Source: Roseomonas acroporae (GTDB lineage: Bacteria; Pseudomonadota; Alphaproteobacteria; Acetobacterales; Acetobacteraceae). Taken from it: 64,000 nt of DNA. Shown one piece after another: positions 9,836 through 18,475 of the stretch. The position numbers and the translations under genes were made by a program. The stretch is taken from contig NZ_JALPRX010000054.1 of NCBI RefSeq assembly GCF_023223525.1, positions 57,158-121,157 on the forward strand, in the 5' to 3' direction. Within the stretch, counting starts at the first letter, position 1. Every line of letters begins with the position of its first letter. The notes below the pieces were generated by a model. The model searched no databases and was not told the DNA's origin. It saw only the letters and a list, made by a program, of their open reading frames with translations.

Positions 9836-10480
9836 CTATTCCGCGTCCGCCTGCCGGTCCGGCGCCGCCGCCCGGAAGGCGGGCAGGGCGGCGCAGGCCG
9901 CCTCGGCGGCCAGGAGGCGCGGCAGCCCCTCCAGCGCGACGCCGAAGCGGCGCCCGTTGGCGAGCTGCGGCACCAGGCAGAGATCGGCCAGGGTCGGCGC
10001 GTCGCCGAAGCAGAACGGGCCGGGCTCCCCGGCCAGCAGCGCCTCGCAGGCGGCCAGCCCGTCGGCGATGATCCAGCGCGCCCAGCCCGTCACCTCCGCC
10101 TCCGGCAGTCCCAGGCCGCGCAGCCGCGCCAGCACCTTGAGGTTCTGCACCGGGTGGATGTCGCAGGCGATGGCCTGGGCGAAGGCCCGGATGCGGGCGC
10201 GTTGCCGCGCGTCGCCGGGCAGCAGCGGCGGCGCGGGATGCGTCTCGTCCAGCCACTCGCAGATGGCGAGGGACTGGGTGAGCACCGCCCCTCCCCCCGG
10301 CCCGTCATCCGTCTCCAGCGCCGGCACCAGCCCCTGCGGGTTCAGCCGCAGGAAGTCCGGCGCGCGCTGCCCGCCATGCCGCAGGTGGTGGAAGGCGTGC
10401 TCCGCGTCGAGGCCCTTGAGGTTCAGCGCGATGCGCACGCGCCACGCCGCCGAGGACCGGAAATAGCCATGCAGGCGCAT
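9836..10480 (-). CDS. maiA: Maleylacetoacetate isomerase (zeta-class GST)
   Basis: A protein of 214 residues. The N-terminal thioredoxin-like domain has RSSAAWRVRIALNLKGL, a variant of the SSCSWRVRIAL glutathione-binding signature in which the usual Cys is Ala. NPQGLVPALE and LTQSLAICEWLDE follow. The C-terminal helical domain has CDIHPVQNLKVL, typical of the zeta class, and ADLCLVPQL. It isomerises maleylacetoacetate to fumarylacetoacetate with glutathione, bridging hmgA and fahA. It is the last gene of the leftward homogentisate cluster, separated from fahA by a Bug-type binding-protein gene. Confidence 0.93.
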   Translation of the reverse strand: MRLHGYFRSSAAWRVRIALNLKGLDAEHAFHHLRHGGQRAPDFLRLNPQGLVPALETDDGPGGGAVLTQSLAICEWLDETHPAPPLLPGDARQRARIRAFAQAIACDIHPVQNLKVLARLRGLGLPEAEVTGWARWIIADGLAACEALLAGEPGPFCFGDAPTLADLCLVPQLANGRRFGVALEGLPRLLAAEAACAALPAFRAAAPDRQADAE

Positions 10481-10564
10481 CGCCGCCCTGCCTCCGTTGC
10501 CATGTGGGAAAGCCGAAAGCCGGGGCCGGGCGGGAACGCCTGCCGGGGGCGCCCCCGCACGGCC

Positions 10565-11581
10565 TCAGTCCAGGGTGATGCCAAGCTCGCGGATCAGCGG
10601 AAGCCAGGTCGCCCGCTCCGCGTTCAGCAGCGCCTGGAACTCGGCCGGGCCGCCGGTCAGCGGCTCCAGCCCGATCTCGCGCATCCGCCGCCGCACCCCC
10701 TCGTCGGCCAGCGTCCTGGCCAGTTCCTCGGTGAGCCGGGCGACGACGGCGTCCGGCGTCGCCTTCGGGACCACCATTCCCTGCCAGGCATAGGCCTCGA
10801 AGCCGCGCAGCCCGGCCGCCTCCTGCGCCGTCGGCACGTCCGGCAGGTCGGCGGGGCGGGCGGCGGAGAACACCGCCAGCGGCCGGACGCGCCCGGAGCG
10901 CAGGTAGTCGACGCTGGAGGGGTAGTCCACGACCATGGCGGGCACGGTGCCGGCCAGCAGGTCGTTGAGCGCCGGCGCCGCGCCGCGATACGGCACGTGG
11001 TTGAAGCGCACCCCCGCCTCGCGCGCGAAGCGTTCCAGGGCGAGATGGTGCGGCGAACCGACCCCCGGCGAGGCGACGTCGATCGTCCCCGGCGCCGCCT
11101 TCGCCCTGTCCAGCAACTCGCGCAGCGTGCGGGCCGGGTAGTCCGGCGCCACGGCGAGGAAGAGCGGGAAGCGCGCCATCAGCCCGACGCCGCGGAAGTC
11201 GCGCTCCGGGTCGTAGGGCAGGCGGCGGAACAGGGCGGTGTTGAAGACCAGCGTGCCGTTGTCGGCGCTGAACACGGTGTAGCCGTCCGGCGCCGCCTTG
11301 GCCGCCGCCTCGGCGCCGACATTGGTGGCCGCACCCGGGCGGTTGTCGATCACGAAGGGCTGGCCCAGGCGCTGCGACAGGTTGGCGCCGAGCAGCCGCG
11401 CCAGCGTGTCGGTGCCGCCGCCGGCCGCGTAGGCGACGATCCACTTCACCGGCCGGCTCGGGAAGCCTTCGGCCGCCAGGGCACGGCCCGGCGCGACCAG
11501 GGGGGCAACGAGGGGTGCGGCCAGCGGCGTGGCGGCCAGGGTGGCCAGCAGGTCGCGGCGGCGGATGCGCGCTTGGTCCAT
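10565..11581 (-). CDS. Bug/TctC-family periplasmic solute-binding protein
   Basis: A protein of 338 residues. The N terminus has a twin-Arg-containing RIRRRDLLATLAATPLAAP export signal ending near the AEGFPSRP junction. The mature part shows the family hallmarks AYAAGGGTDTLARLL, FVIDNRPGAATNVGA, and SPHHLALERF with GAAPALNDLLAG. Bug proteins capture carboxylates, amino-acid derivatives or aromatic acids. No TctA/TctB permease is nearby, which is common for this family. Its position between fahA and maiA suggests a ligand related to aromatic-acid catabolism (inference). Confidence 0.9.
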   Translation of the reverse strand: MDQARIRRRDLLATLAATPLAAPLVAPLVAPGRALAAEGFPSRPVKWIVAYAAGGGTDTLARLLGANLSQRLGQPFVIDNRPGAATNVGAEAAAKAAPDGYTVFSADNGTLVFNTALFRRLPYDPERDFRGVGLMARFPLFLAVAPDYPARTLRELLDRAKAAPGTIDVASPGVGSPHHLALERFAREAGVRFNHVPYRGAAPALNDLLAGTVPAMVVDYPSSVDYLRSGRVRPLAVFSAARPADLPDVPTAQEAAGLRGFEAYAWQGMVVPKATPDAVVARLTEELARTLADEGVRRRMREIGLEPLTGGPAEFQALLNAERATWLPLIRELGITLD

Positions 11582-11903
11582 CTCGTTTCCTCCAGTCGGG
11601 CCGGCCGGGCCGGCGGGTCGTCGGCCGGGCATGCCGGCGGGAGCGTCAGGGGTGGCAGGGACAGGCATCGGCAAGGCTGGCCGGCACGGCGGCCGCCCGC
11701 CGCCAGGGCGTTTCCCCGGCGCCGGGTGGCGTCTTGCGCCCGGCACGCGGCAAGCACTGTCTTGCGCCCGGCGCGCGGCAAGCACTGTCTTGCGCCCGGC
11801 GCGCGGCAAGCACTGTCTTGCGTCCGGCGCGCGGCAAGCACTGTCGTGCGCCCGGCGCGCTGGCAACACGTCGCGCCCCCGGCGTGCGGACGGCGTCACG
11901 CCG
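11582..11903. other. fahA-binding protein intergenic region carrying a 28-bp repeat array
   Basis: About 320 bp with no gene. The first 150 bp are plain GC-rich sequence upstream of the binding-protein start; the rest is the five-unit repeat described separately. Several frames stay open across the array only because each unit lacks stop codons. Confidence 0.6.
11733..11872. repeat. 28-bp tandem repeat array, five units
   Basis: Units start at 11733, 11761, 11789, 11817 and 11845. Units 2 and 3 are identical, units 1 and 4 differ from them by one base each, and the fifth is degenerate. Each unit contains CTTGC and GCAAG arms around a GC-rich core (GCGCCCGGCGC), so every unit can fold into a short hairpin. 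There are no unrelated spacers, so it is a minisatellite and not a CRISPR array. It lies just beyond the fahA stop and may slow transcription or stabilise mRNA ends within the operon. Confidence 0.9.
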
Positions 11904-13202
11904 TCAGCGCGCGGGCAGCACCGTCGCGCGGCACTCGCCGAAGCCGATGGCGACGAAGCCGGGATTTTCCGCGCGCGCGCGCAGGATCACCGCGTCGCCA
12001 TCCTCCAGGAAGCGGCGCGTCTCGCCGGATTCCAGCTCGACCGGCCGCGTGCCGCCCTTCGTGGTCTCCAGCAGCGAGCCGCAGCCGGCCTCGTCGGGCG
12101 CCGAGATGGTGCCGCTGCCCAGCAGGTCGCCGGGGTGGAGGTCGCAGCCATTGCTGGCGTGGTGCGCCACCATCTGCGCGACCGTCCAGTACATGTGCCG
12201 CGTGTTGGAGGCGGAAAGCCGGTGCGGCGGCAGGCCGCGCTCGCGCAGGCCCGGCGTTTCCAGGAACACCTCCAGCCCGATGTCGAAGGCGCCGGCACGC
12301 TGGTCGGCGTCGTCGAGCAGGTAGGGCAGCGGCGCCGGGTCGCCCTCTGGGCGTGCCGGCTGGGCGATGCGGAAGGGTGCCAGCGCCTCGGGCGTGATCA
12401 CCCAGGGGCTGATGGTGGAGCCGAAATTCTTCGCCAGGAACGGCCCGAGCGGCTGGTACTCCCAGGCCTGGATGTCGCGCGCCGACCAGTCGTTGAGCAG
12501 GCAGAAGCCGGCGACGTGCGAGTCGGCCTCGCCGACCGGAATCGGCTCGCCGAGCTCGTTGCCCGGCCCGATCCAGACGCCGACCTCCAGCTCGTAGTCG
12601 AGCCGCCGGCACGGCCCGAACACCGGCGCCTCGGAATCCGGCAGCTTGAGCTGCCCGCTCGGCCGGCGCACCGGCGTGCCGGAGACGCGCACCGAGGAGG
12701 CGCGGCCGTGATAGCCGATCGGCACGTACTTGTAGTTCGGCAGCAGCGGGTTGTCGGGCCGGAACACCTTGCCGATGTTGGTGGCGTGGTGGATGCCGAC
12801 GTAGAAATCGGTGTAGTCGCCGATGCGCGCCGGCAGGTGCAGCGCGCAGTCGGCCGCCGCGTGCAGCAACGGCTCGACGCGCGCGCGCGCCGGGCTGCCT
12901 TCCGCGAGCAGCTCGGAAAGCTGCGCCCGCAGTGCCCGGCGCGGCCCGGCGCCGAGGGCGAACAGCGCGTTCAGCGTCGGCGCGCCGGCGGCGGCGGCCG
13001 CCTGCGCCGCCTCCCCGATCAGCAGCGCGGCGGCCGCCGGCAGGTCCAGGATGCGGTCGCCGATCGCGACGCCGCCGCGCGGGGCGCCGCCGCCGGGGGG
13101 CGAGAAGATCCCCAGCGGTAGGTTCTGGATCGGGAAGTGCGGGTGGCCGTTGGCGGATTCCACCCAGGAGCGGAGCGCCGGGTCGTGGGTCGCGTCGATC
13201 AT
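11904..13202 (-). CDS. fahA: Fumarylacetoacetase
   Basis: A protein of 432 residues, the normal full length. It hydrolyses fumarylacetoacetate to fumarate and acetoacetate, the final step of tyrosine degradation. Seen are the N-terminal SH3-like domain (HFPIQNLPLGIF), the metal site YELEVGVWIGPGNELG, the substrate Arg/Tyr region with NDWSARDIQAWEYQPLGPF, and TISPWVITPEAL. It starts 10 bp after the hmgA stop, so the two are translated from one message. The transport-protein gene and maiA follow. Confidence 0.97.
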   Translation of the reverse strand: MIDATHDPALRSWVESANGHPHFPIQNLPLGIFSPPGGGAPRGGVAIGDRILDLPAAAALLIGEAAQAAAAAGAPTLNALFALGAGPRRALRAQLSELLAEGSPARARVEPLLHAAADCALHLPARIGDYTDFYVGIHHATNIGKVFRPDNPLLPNYKYVPIGYHGRASSVRVSGTPVRRPSGQLKLPDSEAPVFGPCRRLDYELEVGVWIGPGNELGEPIPVGEADSHVAGFCLLNDWSARDIQAWEYQPLGPFLAKNFGSTISPWVITPEALAPFRIAQPARPEGDPAPLPYLLDDADQRAGAFDIGLEVFLETPGLRERGLPPHRLSASNTRHMYWTVAQMVAHHASNGCDLHPGDLLGSGTISAPDEAGCGSLLETTKGGTRPVELESGETRRFLEDGDAVILRARAENPGFVAIGFGECRATVLPAR

Positions 13203-13212
13203 GCGTCCGGTC

Positions 13213-14556
13213 TCAGGCCTGGCGCGGGTCGAAGTGGCGGTGCAGGCCGAGCCCGTAATCGGGATAGTCCTGCTGGAACTGCGGCACCTCGGCGGCGAAG
13301 CGGGTGACGCACTGCGGGAAGCGGGTCTCGAACATGAAGGCCAGCGTCCCCTCCAGCTTGTGCGGCGCGAGTGCCGCGCTGCTCGCCGCCTCGAAGGCGC
13401 TCATGTCCGGCCCGTGCGGCAGCATGGTGTTGTGCAGCGAGAAGCCGCCCGGCTCGAAGCCGCCGCCGGTCTTGGCGTCGTACACGCCCTCGACGAGGCC
13501 CATGAACTCGCTCATCACGTTCATGTGGTACCAGGGCGGCCGGAAGGTGTTCTCGGCGACCATCCAGCGGTCGGGGAAGATCACGAAGTCGATGTTGGCG
13601 GTGCCGGGCGTCTCGGAGGGCGAGGTAAGCACGGTGAAGATCGACGGGTCGGCATGGTCGAACAGCACCGGGCCGACCGGCGAGTAGCGGCGCAGGTCGT
13701 ACTTGTAGGGCGCGTAGTTGCCGTGCCAGGCCACCACGTCCAGCGGCGAGCGCGCGAGCGCCGTGCGCCAGAGCGAGCCGCCCCACTTCACGGTTAGCGT
13801 CGAGGGCGCCTCGCGGTCCTCGTAGGCCGCCTGCGGGGTGAGGAAGTCGCGCGGGTTGGCGAGGCAGTTGGCGCCGATCGGCCCGCGCTCCGGCAGGGTG
13901 AAGGCGCCGCCATAATTCTCGCAGAGATAGCCGCGGGCCCCGGCCGTGCCGTCGGCCAGCTCGACGCGCAGCTTCACGCCGCGCGGGATCACGGCGATCT
14001 CGGTCGGCGCGATGTCGATGATGCCGAACTCGGTCCAGAGCCGCAGCGAGCCCTGCTGCGGCACGAACAGCATCTCGGCGTCGGCGTTGTAGAAGTACTC
14101 GTCCCGCATGGAGCGGGTGACGAGGTAGACATGCGCCGCCAGCCCGGCCTGCGCGGCGGCGTCGCCGGCGGTGGTGATGGTGCGGATGCCCTCCAGGAAG
14201 GAGGTGGGCGCCTCCGGCAGCGGGATCGGGTCCCAGCGCAGCGGCGCCGGGGGCAGCTCCACCTCGGCGCAGGGCGCGGTGCGCCAGAGGCCGGCATCGA
14301 CCTTCTCGAACTTCCCCCAGTGCGCCACGGTCGGGCGGATGCGGTAGAGCCAGCTCCGCTCGTTGCTCGCGCGCGGCGCGGTGAAGGGCGAACCGCTGAG
14401 CTGCTCGGCGTAGAGCCCGTAGGCGCAGCGCTGCGGCGAGTTGCGGCCGATCGGCAGCGCACCGGGCAGCGCCTCGGTCTCGAAGCCGTTGCCGAAGCCG
14501 GACATGTAGCCGGGCGCGTTCGCCGTGACGGCGCCGGGACGAAGCAGAACGTTCAT
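13213..14556 (-). CDS. hmgA: Homogentisate 1,2-dioxygenase
   Basis: A protein of 447 residues with an upstream AAAGGGG site. It opens the homogentisate ring to maleylacetoacetate with Fe(II) and O2. The cupin core carries the iron ligands His and Glu in [13 protein letters not shown] and a further His in [11 protein letters not shown]. The N-terminal [19 protein letters not shown] is the family signature. Its gaps to neighbours are 34 bp (MBL-fold gene upstream) and 10 bp (fahA downstream), placing it in the middle of a leftward operon. Confidence 0.97.
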   Translation of the reverse strand: MNVLLRPGAVTANAPGYMSGFGNGFETEALPGALPIGRNSPQRCAYGLYAEQLSGSPFTAPRASNERSWLYRIRPTVAHWGKFEKVDAGLWRTAPCAEVELPPAPLRWDPIPLPEAPTSFLEGIRTITTAGDAAAQAGLAAHVYLVTRSMRDEYFYNADAEMLFVPQQGSLRLWTEFGIIDIAPTEIAVIPRGVKLRVELADGTAGARGYLCENYGGAFTLPERGPIGANCLANPRDFLTPQAAYEDREAPSTLTVKWGGSLWRTALARSPLDVVAWHGNYAPYKYDLRRYSPVGPVLFDHADPSIFTVLTSPSETPGTANIDFVIFPDRWMVAENTFRPPWYHMNVMSEFMGLVEGVYDAKTGGGFEPGGFSLHNTMLPHGPDMSAFEAASSAALAPHKLEGTLAFMFETRFPQCVTRFAAEVPQFQQDYPDYGLGLHRHFDPRQA

Positions 14557-14590
14557 CCTGTCAATTCCCCTTTCTAACGCTCGATCTCGC

Positions 14591-15571
14591 CTAACGCTCG
14601 ATCTCGGCGGACTTCATCGCGGCGCCGTGCTCCAGCGCCTTCCACATCTCGACGTCGCGCTCGGCGGTCCAGATGCGCGGGTGGTCGAGGCCCTTGGCCT
14701 CGTCGTAGGCGCGGGAGACGTCGAAGGGCATGCAGTGCTCGAAGATCACCCAGTGCCCGTATTTCGGCCGCATCGCCGCCATCGCCGCGTCGTAGACCTG
14801 CTTCAGCGAATGCCCGGCGGCCACGCCGCGCTTCGCGATCGCGAACAGGTCCGACGTGAAGTCGGCGGTCCCCTGCAAGCCTTCCTCGATCTGCGCCGGC
14901 GTGGTCAGCGAGGCGCCGCGCCCCGGGACCAGCGCCACCGGCTTCAGCGCCCGGATCGCCTCCAGCGTGCCCGGCCAGTCGGCGAAATGCGCGTCGCCGC
15001 AATAGGGGGTGGCGCCGTACTCCACGCAGTCGCCGGAGAACAGCACGCGCTCCTGCGGCAGCCAGACCACCGTGTCGCCGGCGGTGTGGGAGCGGCCGAT
15101 CTGGATGATCTGCACCTCCCGCTTGCCCAGCCACAGCGTCATCTTCTTGTGGAACACGATGTCGGGCCAGGTGAGGCCGGGGATGCTCTCCTTGCCGCGG
15201 AACAGGCGCGGGAAGCGGCCGATCTCGCTGTCCATGTCCTGCCGGCCGCGCTCGACGATCAGGTCGCGCGTGACGTCGGAGGCGATGATCTCGGCCCCGT
15301 GGTAGCCGGAGGCGCCGAGCACGCGCACCGCGTGGTAGTGGCTCAGCACCACGTGCCGCACCGGCTTGTCGGTGACGGTGCGGATGCGCGCGATCACGTC
15401 CTCGGCCATGCGCGGCGTCGCCTGCGCGTCGACCACGAGCACGCTGTCGTCGCCGATCACGATGCCGGAATTCGGGTCGCCCTCCGCGGTGTAGCCGTAG
15501 AGGCCGGGGCCCAGCTCGTCGAAGGAGATCTTCTTCTCGGCGAGGTCGTTGGTGCTGGCGAAGCCGGACAT
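14591..15571 (-). CDS. MBL-fold hydrolase with altered HxHxDH motif
   Basis: A protein of 326 residues with a metallo-beta-lactamase fold: [35 protein letters not shown] and [11 protein letters not shown]. The metal motif keeps His78 and His80, but the usual Asp and His at 82 and 83 are Val and Arg. The first metal site could be complete (with the His of RSHTAGD) while the second lacks two ligands. The start has a good GGAGAGA site. It sits between DUF2783 and hmgA in the homogentisate operon. Possible roles are thioesterase or lactone hydrolase in aromatic-acid breakdown, or a non-hydrolytic function; the substrate is unknown. Confidence 0.85.
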   Translation of the reverse strand: MSGFASTNDLAEKKISFDELGPGLYGYTAEGDPNSGIVIGDDSVLVVDAQATPRMAEDVIARIRTVTDKPVRHVVLSHYHAVRVLGASGYHGAEIIASDVTRDLIVERGRQDMDSEIGRFPRLFRGKESIPGLTWPDIVFHKKMTLWLGKREVQIIQIGRSHTAGDTVVWLPQERVLFSGDCVEYGATPYCGDAHFADWPGTLEAIRALKPVALVPGRGASLTTPAQIEEGLQGTADFTSDLFAIAKRGVAAGHSLKQVYDAAMAAMRPKYGHWVIFEHCMPFDVSRAYDEAKGLDHPRIWTAERDVEMWKALEHGAAMKSAEIER

Positions 15572-15590
15572 TTCTCTATCTCTCCTGGGA

Positions 15591-15818
15591 TCAGGCGCGG
15601 GCCGCGAGGATCGCGTCCTGCCCGGCCGGGACGATGCCCTCGCGCGCCTTCGCCATGGCCTGGCGCAGCACCTCGGGGTCGCCGATGTGGTTCGAGAGCA
15701 GCAGGATCAGCTTGGCGTCCACCAGCCGGCTCTGCGCCGGCAGCAGGTCCTGGTGGATGGCGAGCAGCGCCTCGTAGAAATCGTCGGGCGCGGCGATGTT
15801 GGGCTCGGTGTTGAGCAT
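15591..15818 (-). CDS. DUF2783 small protein
   Basis: A protein of 75 residues with a strong GGGGAGG site before its ATG. It has the pattern DDFYEALLAIHQDL, AKLILLLSNHIGD and AMAKAREGI of the small DUF2783 family. It lies 14 bp downstream of the flavin monooxygenase and 19 bp upstream of the MBL-fold gene. Constant placement beside a flavin monooxygenase would suggest an accessory subunit or stability factor, but no function is known. Confidence 0.8.
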   Translation of the reverse strand: MLNTEPNIAAPDDFYEALLAIHQDLLPAQSRLVDAKLILLLSNHIGDPEVLRQAMAKAREGIVPAGQDAILAARA

Positions 15819-15832
15819 GGCGCTTCCTCCCC

Positions 15833-17503
15833 TCACGCCCGTTTCCCGGTGGCGCGTTCCAGCGCCGCCCGCACCGCCGCCGGGTCGAACCGGCGCCAGC
15901 GGGCGCAGACATGCTGGTCCGGCCGCAGCAGGTAGGTGGTGCCGGGGCGGGCATCGTAGCGTTGCCGCGCCAGCCCGTCCGCGTCCTCCAGGACCGTGAC
16001 GGTCCCGGGCACGCCTTCGTGCGGGCCGCCCGCCGCGGCGCCCGGCGGCACCACCAGCACCGCCCGCACCGGCAGCGGCAGGTCCCCGGGTGCCGGCGGC
16101 GAGGCCGCGTCGTCCGAGAAGTGCAGCAGGGTGAACGCGTTCCCCAGATACCGCAGCAGCCAGTCCGCCCCACCCGCCGCGCGCACCGGCGCGTCGAGGG
16201 CCGGCGCGCCCGGCACCATCGCCCCCGCGAACGCCTCGGCATCCGGCGTGTTCAGCGGCGACGCCGCGTAGGTGCTGGGCAGCGACAGCCGGCCGCTGTT
16301 GACGAGGCGCCGGGCGAAGGCGCAGTCGCGCGCCAGGGCCAGGGTGGCGTCGCGGAAGGCGCGGCTGGCCTCGTTCTTCGGCGTGATGAAGTCGGTGGAA
16401 CGCGTCGAGTTCAGGATGTTCTCGTCCGCCGCCGCCACGCGCTCCGCGTCGTAGCTGTCGAGCAGGCTGTCGGGCGCCGCGCCGCGCAGCACCAGGGCCA
16501 GCTTCCAGGCCAGGTTCTCCGCGTCCTGCACGCCGCTGTTGGCGCCGCGCGCGCCGAAGGGCGAGACGCCGTGCGCGGAATCGCCGGCGAACAGCACCCG
16601 CCCGTGCCGGAAGCGCTCCATGCGCAGGCAGGAGAAGGTGTAGATGCTGACCCATTCCAGCTCGAAGGGCACGTCCGGGCCGAGCAGGGCGCGCACGCGC
16701 GGGATCACCTTGTCCGGCTGCCGCTCCGCCACCGGGTCCGCGTCCCAGCCGAGCTGGAAGTCGATGCGCCACACGCCGTCCGGCTGCTGGTGCAGTAGCA
16801 CGGACTGGTTCCGGTGGAAGGGCGGGTCGAACCAGAACCAGCGCTCGGCCGGGAAGTCCGCCTCCATGCGGACATCGGCGATCAGGAAGCGGTCGCGGAA
16901 GGTGCGGCCCCGGCTCTCCAGCCCCAGCGCCCTGCGGATCGGGCTGCGGGAGCCGTCGGCCGCCACGAGGTAGTCGGCCAGCAGCCGGTACTCGCCCTCC
17001 GGCGTCTCGACGGTCAGCGTCACGCCGTCATCGGCCTGCGCCACCGCCGTCACCCGGCTGCGCCAGCGGATCTCGATCTCCGGCAGCGCCTGCGCCCGAT
17101 CCAGCAGGAAGCCTTCCAGGTAGTACTGCTGGAGGTTGACGAAGGCCGGGCGCTGATGGCCGCCCTCGGGCAGCAGGTTGAAGCCGTAGACCGGCTCCTC
17201 GCGGTGGAAGACGCGGCCGAGGTTCCAGGTGACGCCCTTCTCCACCATGCGCTCGCCGCAGCCGAGCCGGTCGAACACCTCCAGCGTGCGCTTGGCGAAG
17301 CAGATGGCGCGCGAGCCGTGCGACAGCGCCTCGTCGTCGTCGAGCAGCAGCACGCGCTGGCCCTGCTGCGCGAGGTCGATCGCGGTGGCGAGCCCGACCG
17401 GCCCGGCGCCGACCACGATCACGGGATGGCGCGCCGGCACGGCAGCCGACTGGTCCGCGCAGCGGCGATAGTCGAAGCGGAGTGCCTGGTAGTCCACCTG
17501 CAT
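15833..17503 (-). CDS. FAD-dependent aromatic monooxygenase (PHBH/MhpA type)
   Basis: A protein of 556 residues. FAD-binding GAGPVGLATAIDLAQQG lies near residue 33, the GG/DG-type NADPH/FAD motif is YLVAADGSRSPIRRALG, and the second FAD motif is VLFAGDSAHGVSPFGARGAN. A C-terminal thioredoxin-like domain ends in DQHVCARWR. This is the single-component class A hydroxylase architecture of phenol, resorcinol and 3-hydroxyphenylpropionate hydroxylases. As first gene of the homogentisate operon, it most plausibly makes homogentisate or a precursor from a hydroxyphenylacetate-like acid (inference). A MarR gene is divergent 124 bp away, across a palindrome. Confidence 0.88.
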   Translation of the reverse strand: MQVDYQALRFDYRRCADQSAAVPARHPVIVVGAGPVGLATAIDLAQQGQRVLLLDDDEALSHGSRAICFAKRTLEVFDRLGCGERMVEKGVTWNLGRVFHREEPVYGFNLLPEGGHQRPAFVNLQQYYLEGFLLDRAQALPEIEIRWRSRVTAVAQADDGVTLTVETPEGEYRLLADYLVAADGSRSPIRRALGLESRGRTFRDRFLIADVRMEADFPAERWFWFDPPFHRNQSVLLHQQPDGVWRIDFQLGWDADPVAERQPDKVIPRVRALLGPDVPFELEWVSIYTFSCLRMERFRHGRVLFAGDSAHGVSPFGARGANSGVQDAENLAWKLALVLRGAAPDSLLDSYDAERVAAADENILNSTRSTDFITPKNEASRAFRDATLALARDCAFARRLVNSGRLSLPSTYAASPLNTPDAEAFAGAMVPGAPALDAPVRAAGGADWLLRYLGNAFTLLHFSDDAASPPAPGDLPLPVRAVLVVPPGAAAGGPHEGVPGTVTVLEDADGLARQRYDARPGTTYLLRPDQHVCARWRRFDPAAVRAALERATGKRA

Positions 17504-17572
17504 GGGCGCGCTTCCCTCCTCCTCCCGGCCGTCGGTGCACGGGGTTCACCCCGTGGCGATCGTCTCAGCCGA

Positions 17573-17604
17573 GATGTTATGATCTACGGCAATATCATCT
17601 CATC
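17573..17604. promoter_or_regulatory. MarR-type operator palindrome
   Basis: GATGTTATGAT (17573-17583) and ATCATCTCATC (17594-17604) are inverted repeats matching at 9 of 11 positions around a 10-nt centre. The site is one of the few A+T-rich patches here. It lies between the divergent monooxygenase (start 17503) and MarR gene (start 17628), where a MarR dimer would block both promoters. Confidence 0.55.
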
Positions 17605-17627
17605 TGCGACGATACAAGGGTCTTCCG

Positions 17628-18134
17628 ATGCCGAGCCTGCCGGGCTGCGCCGCCACCCCGCTCTGCCAGGACTGCACCACGCTGCGCCTGGCGGACTTCC
17701 TGCCCTACCGGCTCTCGGTGGTGACGGAGAGCGTCAGCCGCGCCTTCGCCGACCGTTACGAGGCGGAATTCGGCCTCGGCATCCCGGAATGGCGGGTGAT
17801 GGCGGTGCTGGGCGAGGGCGAGCCGCTCTCCACCCAGTCGGTGATCGTGCGGACCGAGATGGACCGGGTGAAGGTCAGCCGCGCGGTGATCCGGCTGGTG
17901 GACAAGGGGCTGGTGTCGCGCTCGGCGCATCCGGAGGACCAGCGGGCGCACATGCTGGCGCTCTCGCCGGCGGGCGAGGCGCTGTACCGGCGCATCGTGC
18001 CGCGCGCCTGCGGCCTCCAGGCCGCGCTGGCCGAGACGCTGAGCGAGGCGGAGCTGGCGGCGCTGGACCGGATCCTGACCAAGCTGCACCGGCGTGCCGC
18101 CCGGCTGCTGGGCCGCGAGGACGAGGGAGGCTGA
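17628..18134 (+). CDS. MarR-family transcriptional regulator
   Basis: A protein of 168 residues. The winged-helix core reads IPEWRVMAVLGEGEPLS, then VKVSRAVIRLVDKGLVSRSAHPEDQRAHMLALSPAGEALY, the classic recognition helix and beta-wing with the DxR pair. An N-terminal cysteine pair (LPGCAATPLCQDC) is unusual and could sense oxidants or bind metal. It is divergent from the monooxygenase/DUF2783/MBL/hmgA/fahA operon, and is probably a repressor released by an aromatic acid. Confidence 0.9.
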   Translation: MPSLPGCAATPLCQDCTTLRLADFLPYRLSVVTESVSRAFADRYEAEFGLGIPEWRVMAVLGEGEPLSTQSVIVRTEMDRVKVSRAVIRLVDKGLVSRSAHPEDQRAHMLALSPAGEALYRRIVPRACGLQAALAETLSEAELAALDRILTKLHRRAARLLGREDEGG

Positions 18135-18179
18135 GGCCGGCGCCCCCCGGATCACCCCGCCGGCCGGGCCGCGCCGGGC

Positions 18180-18401
18180 TCAGGCGCCGTCGTCCTCGGC
18201 ATCGTCGAGGCGGTGCGCGGCGTCGAACCAGGCACCGGCCGGGCTGGGGCCGCTGCCGAGCAGGACGACTCCGTCAGGCGCGGGCGCGGTGATGGTGTAG
18301 CGGCGATGGCCGCGCCGGATGGCGGCCGCGCCGGGATGGAGGGCGACGACGCGGGCCTGCGGCGTGTGGCGCGGCGGTACGGGCAGGGCGTCGGGGAGCA
18401 T
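18180..18401 (-). CDS. Small hypothetical protein
   Basis: A frame of 73 residues between the MarR gene and the amidase, not resembling any family I recognise. The central part (RRGHRRYTITAPAPDGVVLLG) and the acidic end (AAHRLDDAEDDG) have a normal protein-like composition, unlike the arginine-rich shadow frames around it. The ribosome site is weak (AGGA, 11 nt before the ATG). It may be the real occupant of this gap, but this is uncertain. Confidence 0.4.
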   Translation of the reverse strand: MLPDALPVPPRHTPQARVVALHPGAAAIRRGHRRYTITAPAPDGVVLLGSGPSPAGAWFDAAHRLDDAEDDGA

Positions 18402-18475
18402 GGCGTGGCCATCCTGGCAGGGCGGCGATGCCGCCAGGATCGGCGCAAGCGGTTGACCGAGGGTGAAGCGGCCGC

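Noticed and set aside
11733..11872. 28-bp repeats resembling a short CRISPR array
   Set aside because: Units abut with no spacers and no cas genes are present; it is a minisatellite.
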